DNA of 52,990 nucleotides from Paracoccus homiensis (lineage in GTDB: Bacteria; Pseudomonadota; Alphaproteobacteria; Rhodobacterales; Rhodobacteraceae). The stretch is from contig NZ_FOHO01000020.1 of the NCBI RefSeq assembly GCF_900111675.1, positions 1 through 52,990 on the forward strand. The letters run 5' to 3'. The notes below the pieces were generated by a model. That model did not search any database. It was given only the letters and a program-made list of their open reading frames with translations, and was not told where the DNA came from. Position numbers and translations under genes: made by a program. Position 1 is the first letter of the stretch. Every line of letters begins with the position of its first letter. This document shows, one piece after another, positions 22,251 through 29,521 of the stretch.

Positions 22251-22592
22251 ATGTCACTAGACGCACTGATCGAGGCTGTGGAAGCGGGGACGCTGACTGG
22301 CGAGGACGAATACTTCTACCCGACCGGAATTGCTGAGATGATCGAAGGGGCGCTTGGCATCGGCGGCATCTGGGATACCGTTTGCCTCGCTCACGACGGA
22401 TCCCTGAATGATGCAAGGGAAGTCCATGAGGCGCTGTTACCGGGGTGGCGTTGGGGTCGATTGGCGTCCCATGACGTCATGATAGTCAGCCGAGAGAACG
22501 GGCAGTATTTAGCATTTTCGTCCGAAGGCCCATGCCCCGCCCGCGCATGGCTTCTCTCTATCCTTCGAGCATATAAGCAGGTGCAAGCATGA
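22251..22592 (+). CDS. Hypothetical phage protein (113 aa)
   Basis: It opens MSLDALIEAVEAGTLTGEDE, a start shared by many small phage proteins of unknown role, and goes on with LGIGGIWDTVCLAHDGSLND and LPGWRWGRLASHDVMIVS. The start is ATG 22251, one base after the previous stop. The stop overlaps the next ATG. Confidence 0.65.
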   Translation: MSLDALIEAVEAGTLTGEDEYFYPTGIAEMIEGALGIGGIWDTVCLAHDGSLNDAREVHEALLPGWRWGRLASHDVMIVSRENGQYLAFSSEGPCPARAWLLSILRAYKQVQA

Positions 22593-22771
22593 TCCGCGCA
22601 TTGGCATTTATCGTCGTAGCTGTTGGTATCTTGCCGATGGCGTATCTGATGGTTTCGCCGCAAGTGTGGCAAGCCTTGCGGGTGTTTGGCTGGGATATCG
22701 CTCTTAGCGCATTCGTCGCGGTTTTCACCATCTGTGCGGGCATCATTTCATTGCCGAAAGGGAGGCGCTGA
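22589..22771 (+). CDS. Small two-span membrane protein (60 aa)
   Basis: Two hydrophobic segments (ALAFIVVAVGILPMAYLMV and IALSAFVAVFTICAGIISL) end in the basic tail PKGRR. It is the third membrane peptide in a row in this part of the operon. Function unknown. Confidence 0.6.
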   Translation: MIRALAFIVVAVGILPMAYLMVSPQVWQALRVFGWDIALSAFVAVFTICAGIISLPKGRR

Positions 22772-22772
22772 C

Positions 22773-23291
22773 ATGATCGGCGGCATTGATTGGGTCCGTG
22801 CAATCAAGCACGCGGAAATCGTCGCGGTCGAAAACATCCGATCCGACGTGCAGCCAAAGCCGGAACACGCCATGTGGGAACTCATGAAGGAGGCGGTGCA
22901 GGTATCCAGCATCGCCTACAGCGCCCCGCCGCGTGTCGGCTATCCGTCCAAGTCTAGCCTGCCGGATACCGTTGACGACGTGTCCGACTGGCAGCGCATG
23001 GCGGCATACCTGCGCGGGGAGTTGTCCGAGATGCCCACGGGCCACGCACGCCCGCCGCAGCCGTCCGCAGAGCAGATCACCCGTGCCGAGGCAGTGCTTG
23101 CCATCTGGCACAAGCACGCGCTGTCACGGAAGGGCGCAAAGAGCCGGATCAAGAAGGCGGTTTACATGAAGGCGTCCGGCGTTCCTGATCGCAAGGTGCG
23201 GGCCGTCACGGGCATGACCAAGCAGGCGATCCATAGCGCCAAGGACGAGGCGATGCGCGATATGCTGTGTGCGGTGCGGAGGTTCTGCTGA
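22773..23291 (+). CDS. HTH protein at the end of the early operon (late-gene regulator position)
   Basis: The 172-aa protein has an N-terminal helical part and a C-terminal DNA-binding segment: RIKKAVYMKASGVPDRKVRAVTGMTKQAIHSAKDEAMRDML. It is the last gene of the rightward early operon, where lambdoid phages keep Q or another late activator. I infer such a role from position and fold only. ATG 22773, one base past the previous stop, has GGGAGG upstream. Confidence 0.6.
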   Translation: MIGGIDWVRAIKHAEIVAVENIRSDVQPKPEHAMWELMKEAVQVSSIAYSAPPRVGYPSKSSLPDTVDDVSDWQRMAAYLRGELSEMPTGHARPPQPSAEQITRAEAVLAIWHKHALSRKGAKSRIKKAVYMKASGVPDRKVRAVTGMTKQAIHSAKDEAMRDMLCAVRRFC

Positions 23292-23338
23292 AAAGTGATG
23301 TCGGGGTGATTATTTTACGCTAAGCGCTATTTTTCCTC

Positions 23339-23367
23339 TTGCATGTCGGTTACGCCTTGCGTATATA
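23339..23367 (+). promoter_or_regulatory. Promoter of the small acidic protein / XRE operon
   Basis: TTGCAT (23339-23344), a 17-bp spacer and TATATA (23362-23367) form a good sigma-70 promoter 46 bp before the first ATG. Confidence 0.75.
23351..23363. promoter_or_regulatory. Inverted-repeat operator within the promoter spacer
   Basis: TACGC-CTT-GCGTA is a perfect 5-3-5 repeat touching the -10 box. An imperfect copy, TACGC-TAA-GCGCT, is centred 35 bp upstream (23316-23328). The XRE protein encoded downstream is the likely ligand. Confidence 0.65.
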
Positions 23368-23412
23368 TAAGACATGGAAACGGGCAGAGGCCCAAACGCA
23401 GGAGATACCGAA

Positions 23413-23613
23413 ATGACCCGCTGGACCGAAGAAAACACCGAAGGCTTCAACGCTGCTGAACTGGCTGAGATGAACAAAGCCCAAGAGATGCTGGAAGCCG
23501 ATGGTTTCGCAGACGCCGATAACCTCGCGGACATGCTCAACAACGCTTGGAACCCCGAAATGACCGCCGCCGACCTTTACACCGCTGTTCGCGATGCCGC
23601 TGGCGCCAACTGA
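23413..23613 (+). CDS. Small acidic protein (66 aa), anti-CRISPR-like candidate
   Basis: The protein is strongly acidic (about 14 Asp/Glu against 3 Lys/Arg): MTRWTEENTEGFNAAELAEM, then a helical stretch rich in Asp and Ala. It has no motif that I know. It has its own strong promoter and GGAGATACC site, and is directly followed, with a TGATG overlap, by a small XRE regulator. The layout of small unknown protein plus HTH repressor is that of acr-aca operons. Acidic proteins of this size can also mimic DNA. Function is inferred from layout only. Confidence 0.65.
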   Translation: MTRWTEENTEGFNAAELAEMNKAQEMLEADGFADADNLADMLNNAWNPEMTAADLYTAVRDAAGAN

Positions 23614-23807
23614 TGACCCCCGCAGAAATATCCGAAGCCCGCCGCACGCTGTCCCTCACGCAGGGGCAGCTTGCAGCCGTTATGGGGTTGCGTGGCCCGG
23701 CTGCTATCAGCGAGTGGGAATCAGGCAAGCGTTCGCCCGATGGTCGCAGCGTCCGGCTTATCGAGGCATATCTAGCGGGCTACAGGCCGGGCGACTGGCC
23801 GATTTAG
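23613..23807 (+). CDS. XRE-family regulator (64 aa), Aca-like
   Basis: The whole protein is one helix-turn-helix domain: EISEARRTLSLTQGQLAAV, with recognition helix ISEWESGKRSPDGRSVRLIEAYLAGY. ATG 23613 shares its A with the stop of the acidic protein. It probably represses its own promoter through the inverted repeat at 23351-23363, as anti-CRISPR-associated (Aca) regulators do. A plain phage regulator is the alternative. Confidence 0.8.
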   Translation: MTPAEISEARRTLSLTQGQLAAVMGLRGPAAISEWESGKRSPDGRSVRLIEAYLAGYRPGDWPI

Positions 23808-23826
23808 TGACGGTGCGCAAATACTG

Positions 23827-23855
23827 TTGACTATGCGACTAGACTTGACATATAA
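23827..23855 (+). promoter_or_regulatory. Promoter-like element before the structured region
   Basis: TTGACT (23827-23832), a 17-bp spacer and ATATAA (23850-23855). TTGACA (23845) and TATAAT (23861) are also present but only 10 bp apart. It would drive a non-coding leader or the late operon. Confidence 0.45.
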
Positions 23856-23885
23856 GGGAGTATAATCGCAAGAAGTGCGCGCGCG

Positions 23886-23936
23886 GCGGCAGGTCGAAAT
23901 CCTTGCACGGTCCGGTTATCCGGTTGCGTCTGCCGC
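23886..23936 (+). repeat. Stem-loop 1 of the non-coding region
   Basis: GCGGCAG (23886-23892) pairs with CTGCCGC (23930-23936). An inner CCGG-TTAT-CCGG hairpin lies in the 37-nt loop. Confidence 0.5.
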
Positions 23937-23951
23937 AGATTGTGACGTTAG

Positions 23952-23998
23952 CCGCCCTCTCTAGATTGCTTTCGACGGCTTGGTTCTAGGGAGGGCGG
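23952..23998 (+). repeat. Stem-loop 2 of the non-coding region (14-bp stem)
   Basis: CCGCCCTCTCTAGA (23952-23965) pairs with TCTAGGGAGGGCGG (23985-23998) with one G-U pair and a 19-nt loop. It is the strongest inverted repeat of the region and could be a terminase-binding or RNA element. Confidence 0.6.
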
Positions 23999-24023
23999 AT
24001 AAAAGAACGGTGCGCTTTTAAGG

Positions 24024-24116
24024 TTTGTGGCCTTTGGTGGGTTACGGTTAGATTCCGTTATCCGGGAGACCGGAGACAGCAGCGGCGGACTGGGGTTCGA
24101 ATCCCCGCCACACACC
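24024..24116 (+). ncRNA. tRNA-like element (not a canonical tRNA)
   Basis: A clean T-arm (TGGGG-TTCGAAT-CCCCG) is followed by CCACACA, which pairs 6 of 7 with TTTGTGG at 24024. Inside are a hairpin ACGG-TTAGATT-CCGT with a 7-nt loop and a TCCGG-GAGA-CCGGA stem like a long variable arm. The space for a D arm is too short, and the 3' end reads CCT, not CCA. It could be a degenerate tRNA, a tRNA mimic or part of the packaging site. Confidence 0.35.
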
Positions 24117-24265
24117 TTATGAGCGCGGTGATGCCATAGGTCGGTATCCATTATGGCTGGTGTAAGGCTCAAGTCCGAGAAGTGCGGTGGAAACACCCTT
24201 GGACCGACTGCGCGCTCAACTTGTCACCGGCTCTGCGCGGATTGATCACCGCAAGCATCCGGGTT

Positions 24266-24295
24266 GCCCGTCAGCTTCGGTTGGCGGGCTTTCTC
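24266..24295 (+). terminator. Rho-independent terminator with UUCG loop
   Basis: GCCCGTCAGC-TTCG-GTTGGCGGGC is a 10-bp stem (two G-U pairs) followed by TTTCTC. It would end transcripts from the structured region before terminase, or be read through by late antitermination. Confidence 0.7.
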
Positions 24296-24400
24296 ATATC
24301 CCCATCACCCTCAGGCGCAGTCACACACAGACAGCAGCAGCTAAACCCACGGGCTGCGCCTCAGCGTGAAGGGTCGCAAGGCGATCACGAACATTGACCA

Positions 24401-24413
24401 GCCCCAGCGGGGC
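24401..24413 (+). repeat. Small hairpin before the terminase start
   Basis: GCCCC-AGC-GGGGC lies 33 bp before the ATG of the small terminase gene. Confidence 0.35.
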
Positions 24414-24445
24414 AAAGCCATCTGGCCGAGCCGGAAGGACATGAC

Positions 24446-24817
24446 ATGCCACGGAAACCAAAGACCATCAACGATGAGCAGCGGGCGCAGGTAGAGGCGC
24501 TTGCAGCCTATCTGACGCAGGATCAGATTGCCGATTACCTTGGCATGTCGCGACCGACGTTCGCGGCACTGATGGAACGCGACGAAGACGTAGCTTTGCG
24601 CTATAAAAAGGGCAAGGCGCAGGCCATCGCTGATGTGGCGACTGGTCTACTGATGCAGGCCCGCGAAGGCAACGTCGGTGCGGCTGCGTTCTACCTCAAG
24701 ACCCAGGCAGGGTGGCGAGAAAAGCAAGAGGTCAAGATCGAGAGCGATCAGCCGTTCGGGCAGTTCGTTCTGGTCGAGGCGAGCGGCGATGAAGACAGCG
24801 CGGTTTCCGTTAACTAG
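24446..24817 (+). CDS. terS: Terminase small subunit
   Basis: The 123-aa protein begins with a helix-turn-helix (EQRAQVEALAAYLTQDQIADYLGMSRPTFAALMERDEDVALRY) and continues with the helical oligomerisation part KGKAQAIADVATGLLMQA, AAAFYLKTQAGWREK. This is the usual build of small terminase subunits, which bind the packaging site and load the large subunit. GGAAGGA lies 7 bases upstream of ATG 24446. It overlaps the large subunit gene by 29 bp. Confidence 0.85.
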   Translation: MPRKPKTINDEQRAQVEALAAYLTQDQIADYLGMSRPTFAALMERDEDVALRYKKGKAQAIADVATGLLMQAREGNVGAAAFYLKTQAGWREKQEVKIESDQPFGQFVLVEASGDEDSAVSVN

Positions 24818-26033
24818 ACCGCAGATCCAGTTCCTTAAATGCGATGCCCAATACCCGGCATTCGTCGGGGGATACGGGTCGGGCAAATCGGCGGCAATGG
24901 TCGTGTCGGCTGTGTCGGATGCAGCACAAAGCGCTTCGGCGTTGGTCGGCGTGTATGAACCGACATTCGACCTGCTGAACACAATCGCAATGCCGCGCAT
25001 CTCGGCCATGCTCATGCTGATGGGCATACCGCACAAGCTGAATAAGGTCGAAAAGGCGATCTACACCAACTACCCGCGATTCGGTGACTTCCTGTTTCGC
25101 AGCATGGAAAACCCCGACACGCTGGTCGGCTTCGAAACCTTCGGGGCGCACGCGGACGAGTTGGACACGCTCAAACCGGAAAAGGCCGAACGGGTCTGGC
25201 AGCAGATTATCGCACGGAACAGGCAAACGGCGGTTGCGGGCGCGAAGAACCGGGCCAGGTGCTACACGACCCCGGAAGGCTTTCGCTTCGTTCATCAGCG
25301 GTGGGTGGTGGAGCGTGACGAGCGTTACGCAATCATCAAGGCCCCGACATACAGCAACCCATACCTGCCGGAGGATTACGTTCCTAACCTTCGGGCGACC
25401 TATCCAGAGCAACTAATCGCGGCCTATATCGAAGGCGAGTTTGTCAACCTCAAGTCGGGCACGGTCTACAACGCGTATAACAGGCAGGCCAATAGCAGCC
25501 GCGAGGAAATCCGACCCGGTGAGCCGCTATTCATCGGGCAGGACTTCAACGTCGCGGACATGTCGTCGTCAATCGCGGTGAAGCGGCCAAGCGGGCTGCA
25601 CATCGTCGCGCAGTTGGTCGGCGTCTATGACACCCCGGCGCTGATCGAGACGCTGCAAGACAAGTATGCGGGGCACAAGATCACGATCTACCCCGATGCT
25701 ACGGGCGGATCGCGCAAGACGGTGAACGCCAGCACGTCGGACCTGTCGATGCTGCGCCGCGCGGGGTTTCGCGTGGTGGCCGATGCCAGCAACCCGGCGG
25801 TTCGTGACCGGATCGTCAGCGTCAACAGCGCGTTTCAGCACGGCAAGCTGTGGGTGAATGAGCAAGCCGCGCCGGAAGTCGCTCGATGCCTGGAACAGCA
25901 GGCTTACGGAAAGAACGGAGAGCCTGACAAGGAAGGCGGCTTCGATCACCTCAATGACGCAACCGGCTACATGGTCGTCAAGGAAATGCCCGTGCGCAAG
26001 CCAGTCAGCAGGGCCAAGATTATAGGTCTGTGA
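24789..26033 (+). CDS. terL: Terminase large subunit (ATPase-nuclease)
   Basis: The 414-aa DNA-packaging motor has an adenine-binding region (RFPLTRPQIQFLKCD), Walker A FVGGYGSGKSA (Lys33), a Walker B-like FETFGAHADELDTL, and a RNase H-like nuclease half with Asp in FIGQDFNVADMSS and IYPDATGGSRKT. It translocates and cuts concatemeric DNA into proheads. ATG 24789 lies inside the small subunit gene, and the stop overlaps the portal start (TGATG). Confidence 0.92.
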   Translation: MKTARFPLTRPQIQFLKCDAQYPAFVGGYGSGKSAAMVVSAVSDAAQSASALVGVYEPTFDLLNTIAMPRISAMLMLMGIPHKLNKVEKAIYTNYPRFGDFLFRSMENPDTLVGFETFGAHADELDTLKPEKAERVWQQIIARNRQTAVAGAKNRARCYTTPEGFRFVHQRWVVERDERYAIIKAPTYSNPYLPEDYVPNLRATYPEQLIAAYIEGEFVNLKSGTVYNAYNRQANSSREEIRPGEPLFIGQDFNVADMSSSIAVKRPSGLHIVAQLVGVYDTPALIETLQDKYAGHKITIYPDATGGSRKTVNASTSDLSMLRRAGFRVVADASNPAVRDRIVSVNSAFQHGKLWVNEQAAPEVARCLEQQAYGKNGEPDKEGGFDHLNDATGYMVVKEMPVRKPVSRAKIIGL

Positions 26034-27430
26034 TGGCAGTTGATACACCGAGCGAATACTACGCCGAGAACCGGAACCGCTGGCGTAAGTGCCGCGATTT
26101 TGTCGAGGGTTCGGACCGGGTCAAGGACGGCGGCGAACTGTATGTGCCGCGCCCGTCCGGGCTGAACGACAAAGAGTTTCGCGACTACATCCAGCGCGGG
26201 GCGTTTTTCAACGCATCGCAGCGCACGGTTGACAGCCTCGTGGGCCTCGTCATGGCGAAGCCGCCCGTTGTGGAAATGGGTGCAGGTCTGGCCGCGCTGG
26301 CCGACTACATCGACGGGGCAGGCAGCACGGCGGAGGATTTCGCCCGTGACGCTGTGTTTGACGTGCTGGTGACTGGCGGCGGCTGCGCAGTCGTGGATCG
26401 CCCGGAGACGCCACGGGGCGTCACCACACGGCGGCAAGAGCAGGAAATGGGCCTGCGCCCCTATGCAAGCTGGTACCCGGTCGAGAACGTGCTGGAATGG
26501 CGCTACGGCCAGATCAACGGCAAGCGCGAACTGGTCTGGCTGAAACTGTCAGAGACGTGGGAAGAAACCGTTGACGAATGGACGGTGAAGGCCCGCCCGC
26601 AGGTGCGCGTGTTCGACATGGTGGAAGGTGCGGCGCGGTGCCGTGTATTCCGGCAACAGGCAGACGGATGGGCCGTCTATAGCGAGACGTTCCTGCGCCG
26701 CTCGAATGGCACGCCGTTCCCGTATGTCCCGGCTGTGATGTTCGGGCCGGTCAAGAACGAGCCGGAGAAATCGCCGATCCTGGACCTGATCGAGGTCAAC
26801 CGGTCGCACTGGCAGAACAGCGTGGATCTGGAACACGGGCTGCACTTCACGGGCCTGCCCACGGCCTATGTGTCGGGGCACGCGTTCGGTGACGACGAGG
26901 TCGTGAAGCTGGGCAGCAAGACGCTGTTCGCGTTCGATGAAGTTGGCGCAAAGCTGGAATTCGCATCCTTCGGCAGCGAGGGGTTGGCGGGTCTGGAAAA
27001 GGCGCTGGATCGTAAAGAGCAGCAGATGGCCGCGCTGGGTGCTCGTATGCTGATGCCAGAGGGGTCGCAGGCGGAAAGCGGCGAGGCGCTGGCTATCCGT
27101 CGCGGTGGCGAGAACAGCGCATTGGGTAAGCTGGCCGACAGCGTGTCGCGCTGCATGGAACTGACGCTTGAAACGATGGGCGAGTGGGAAGGCATCAGCG
27201 ATAGCGTGTCGTTCCGGCTGAACACGGATTACCTGCCGACTGCAATGACCGCGCAGGAATTGACGGCGGCGATTGCGGCTGTTGATCGTGGTTACATGTC
27301 GCAGCAGGAGTTCTTTGAACTACTCAAGGCAGGCGGTCAGGTCCGCGACGATAAGACCTACGAGGAACACGCCGAAGAGGTGGCGGGGTTTGCTGACAGG
27401 CCCATAGATGGAGATGGCGATGAAGGCTGA
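26033..27430 (+). CDS. Portal protein (DUF4055-like)
   Basis: The 465-aa protein starts DTPSEYYAENRNRWRKCRDF and contains LYVPRPSGLNDKEFRDYIQRGAFFNASQRTVDSLVGLVM in consecutive blocks. Later come LRPYASWYPVENVLEWRY and GARMLMPEGSQAESGEALAIRR. These are the blocks of the DUF4055 portal group. Portal rings form the head vertex for DNA entry and tail joining. It lies directly behind the large terminase subunit and before the MuF-like gene, the normal order. Confidence 0.88.
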   Translation: MAVDTPSEYYAENRNRWRKCRDFVEGSDRVKDGGELYVPRPSGLNDKEFRDYIQRGAFFNASQRTVDSLVGLVMAKPPVVEMGAGLAALADYIDGAGSTAEDFARDAVFDVLVTGGGCAVVDRPETPRGVTTRRQEQEMGLRPYASWYPVENVLEWRYGQINGKRELVWLKLSETWEETVDEWTVKARPQVRVFDMVEGAARCRVFRQQADGWAVYSETFLRRSNGTPFPYVPAVMFGPVKNEPEKSPILDLIEVNRSHWQNSVDLEHGLHFTGLPTAYVSGHAFGDDEVVKLGSKTLFAFDEVGAKLEFASFGSEGLAGLEKALDRKEQQMAALGARMLMPEGSQAESGEALAIRRGGENSALGKLADSVSRCMELTLETMGEWEGISDSVSFRLNTDYLPTAMTAQELTAAIAAVDRGYMSQQEFFELLKAGGQVRDDKTYEEHAEEVAGFADRPIDGDGDEG

Positions 27431-27629
27431 TAAGTTCGAAGTGACTGTTGACTTCGAGGACGAGATCAAGCTGTTCCAGCGCATGGACGATGTTCTCGCC
27501 TCTATTGAGCAGCGTCTTGATCGAATTCAGGGCATGGAGCATGGCGGCATCAAGATTTTCATCGCAGGCTCACTTGCAAATGTGGAGATCAGCCCCTCCG
27601 GGAATGTGAATGGCGACCAATCCGAATGA
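27420..27629 (+). CDS. Small hypothetical head-operon protein (69 aa)
   Basis: MKADKFEVTVDFEDEIKLFQ is followed by a helical MDDVLASIEQRLDRIQGMEH and a beta-rich tail. ATG 27420 with GGAGA five bases upstream is chosen; in-frame ATGs at 27408 and 27414 are possible. It overlaps the portal by 11 bp and the MuF-like gene by 20 bp. Function unknown. Confidence 0.6.
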   Translation: MKADKFEVTVDFEDEIKLFQRMDDVLASIEQRLDRIQGMEHGGIKIFIAGSLANVEISPSGNVNGDQSE

Positions 27630-28584
27630 AGCGATCTATGACGCGGAAACCCGTCACGCGATCTACCTAGACCGGTACGGTGGCGGTGTTGCCCGTCGCA
27701 TGGTCAAGCTGCTGCTATCAGCCGAAAAGGACATAATCGGCAAGCTGCGGGATCTGCCCGACGGCCCGACAAAGACCCAGCAGGCCGAACTGCTCAAGAC
27801 GGTGCGGGCGCGGATCAGCGATCTGGTCACGGATTTCCGCGATCAGATGACCGACGAACTGCTGGAGCTGGCCGACTACGAGGCCGAATTCACGGATGAC
27901 ATGTTCGCCGGAGCTTATGCTGATCTGGACGCCACGTTTCAGACGGTCCCGCTGGCAAATGTCCGTGCTGCGGCCATGTCGAAGCCGTTTCAGGGCATCC
28001 ACCTACGTTGGGCCAAGCCTGCGGACCATGCAAGCGAACTGATCAAGCGCAATTTCAAGGCTGCGCAGGGCGAGATTGAGCGCGGGTTCATCGAGGGCGA
28101 GAGCATCCCGACGATTACGGCCCGCATTCGCCCGCTGATCGAGGTGAAGGCAGCGCGGGATGTTGAGACGATCAGCATCACGGCGGTAAAGCATATCAGC
28201 GCTGCGGCGCGTCAGGAGTGGCACAAGCAAAACCCCGGCGTGATCGACACGGAGCGATGGAACGCGGTCCTGGACGGGCGCACAAGTGATATCTGCCGAT
28301 CCAGAGACGGCAAGACATACGAGGTCGGCCAAGGCCCCCAGCCGCCAGCACACCCGCGCTGCCGGTCGAACCGGGTCAGCATCGACCCCGATTATCCGCC
28401 GCCACGCAAGCGGACCTATGACCAATGGCTACGCGATCAATCGGAGGAAGTGCAGGACGACATTCTGGGCAAGGCGAAGGCCGATCTGTTCCGGGATGGG
28501 CTGACGCTGGATCGCTTCTTTGACGAAAGGCGCGGCAGGGAATACACTGTCGCTGAACTTCGGGCGATGGATAAGCGGCGCTGA
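27610..28584 (+). CDS. Phage Mu F-like head morphogenesis protein
   Basis: The 324-aa protein has the MuF C-terminal domain: TERWNAVLDGRTSDICRSRDGKTYEVG, PPAHPRCRSNRVSI. The Cys residues in SDICRSRDG and HPRCRS follow the C-x2-DG-x...HPxCR pattern. The N-terminal 200 residues are helical. Such minor head proteins sit in the capsid interior after the portal gene and are often ejected. ATG 27610 is close to the previous gene end. Confidence 0.85.
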   Translation: MATNPNEAIYDAETRHAIYLDRYGGGVARRMVKLLLSAEKDIIGKLRDLPDGPTKTQQAELLKTVRARISDLVTDFRDQMTDELLELADYEAEFTDDMFAGAYADLDATFQTVPLANVRAAAMSKPFQGIHLRWAKPADHASELIKRNFKAAQGEIERGFIEGESIPTITARIRPLIEVKAARDVETISITAVKHISAAARQEWHKQNPGVIDTERWNAVLDGRTSDICRSRDGKTYEVGQGPQPPAHPRCRSNRVSIDPDYPPPRKRTYDQWLRDQSEEVQDDILGKAKADLFRDGLTLDRFFDERRGREYTVAELRAMDKRR

Positions 28585-28802
28585 AAGTCATCAACGGCGA
28601 TAACGACCGTTCACACTGGCGGTTTCAGGAAGGCGGCGAGATATGGCGCTGCCCGATCTGCCATGCCGAGGGTACGGAACAGACAGCCGTTGTCGAGATT
28701 TACCCGTTCGTGGAACTGCGGAAGGGTAAGATGCGCAAGCCAGCCAAGGTGCTGTGCTGTGCGGCCTGCTACCTTCGGGGCGGCAGGATAACCGAGGTCT
28801 AA
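28581..28802 (+). CDS. Zinc-ribbon phage protein with a probable CTG start (73 aa)
   Basis: The frame from 28581 encodes KVINGDNDRSHWRFQEGGEI, then WRCPICHAEGTEQ, VEIYPFVELRKGKMRKPAKV and LCCAACYLRGG. That is a four-cysteine zinc ribbon (CPIC...CAAC) ending at TAA 28802. No ATG, GTG or TTG lies between the in-frame stop at 28572 and the zinc site. CTG 28581 overlaps the upstream TGA as CTGA, the same geometry as the ATGA couplings around it. A CTG start is inferred. Role unknown. Confidence 0.6.
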   Translation: MKVINGDNDRSHWRFQEGGEIWRCPICHAEGTEQTAVVEIYPFVELRKGKMRKPAKVLCCAACYLRGGRITEV

Positions 28803-28827
28803 GCCTCATATCACTACCACCATGCAA

Positions 28828-28858
28828 GCCGTGCTGACCGGGTGTCACACGGCCTTTT
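28828..28858 (+). terminator. Attenuator-like hairpin before the scaffold gene
   Basis: GCCGTG-(C)-TGAC pairs with GTCA-CACGGC around the loop CGGGT and is followed by CTTTTC. It may adjust the level of the scaffold-capsid part of the late message. Confidence 0.45.
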
Positions 28859-28879
28859 CGCTGTGCGAAGGGCAAAACC

Positions 28880-29500
28880 ATGACCGAAGAAGAAATGCAG
28901 GCGCAGATCGACAAGCTGACCAAGGCTCAAGAGGCAATGGCGGCGAAGAATGACGAACTGCTGAGCGAAGTGAAGGCCGAGCGTGCCAAGCGCCGTGAAG
29001 CCGAAGCCGCAGCAGAACAGGCCGCGCGGGACGCCGAGGAAAAGGCGACCGAGGCGGCGGAAAAGGCGGGCGATGTGGAGACACTGCGCAAGCAGTTGGA
29101 GGCCAAGCACGCCAAGGATATCGAGAAGCTGACCCGCGAACGCGACGACGCTGCGGGCCAACTCAACAAGCTGGTGATCGACGGCGGGATCGACAGCGCC
29201 CTTGACGCTGCGGGAATGGCCCCGGCGTTCAAGAAGATGCTGCGTCTGTCTTTCGCAGCGGATCACCAGATCGAGATCAAGGACGGTCAGGCATTCGTCG
29301 GCGGCGATGCACTGGCCGAAGTTGTGAAGAAGTGGACCGAGAGTGATGAAATCTCGGGCCTCAAGGCTGCTGGTCAAGCAAACGGCAGCGGCGCTCCCGG
29401 CGGGGGCAAACAGATCAGCAAGTCGCTGTCTGACATGGGTGATGCAGAGCGCCTCGCCCTTGCCCGTGAGGGGAAACTAAAGGCCGCACAAGGCCAATAA
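28880..29500 (+). CDS. Capsid scaffolding protein
   Basis: The 206-aa, highly charged protein is a long coiled coil (EEMQAQIDKLTKAQEAMAAK ... AKRREAEAAAEQAARDAEEK ... LRKQLEAKHAKDIEKL) followed by a small globular part and a Gly-rich tail. This is the normal build of phage scaffolds, and the gene lies directly before the major capsid gene. It would fill the prohead and leave before packaging. Confidence 0.8.
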   Translation: MTEEEMQAQIDKLTKAQEAMAAKNDELLSEVKAERAKRREAEAAAEQAARDAEEKATEAAEKAGDVETLRKQLEAKHAKDIEKLTRERDDAAGQLNKLVIDGGIDSALDAAGMAPAFKKMLRLSFAADHQIEIKDGQAFVGGDALAEVVKKWTESDEISGLKAAGQANGSGAPGGGKQISKSLSDMGDAERLALAREGKLKAAQGQ

Positions 29501-29521
29501 CCATCAGCATAGGGGGCTACC

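Larger units (their letters stand above)
23808..24445. other. 638-bp gene-free structured region before terminase
   Basis: No frame in this stretch looks coding. It holds a promoter-like box, at least three separate stem-loops, a tRNA-like element, a terminator, and probably the packaging (cos or pac) site, which in such phages lies just before the terminase genes. The cohesive end itself could not be recognised. Confidence 0.6.

Noticed and set aside
24024..24116. Canonical tRNA-Ser
   Set aside because: The anticodon-like loop would read AGA, but the D arm has no space, position 37 is not a purine and the 3' end is CCT. It is therefore listed only as tRNA-like.
23948..24196. Reverse-strand frame in the non-coding region
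   Set aside because: It crosses the tRNA-like element and stem-loops, has no RBS and no recognisable residues.
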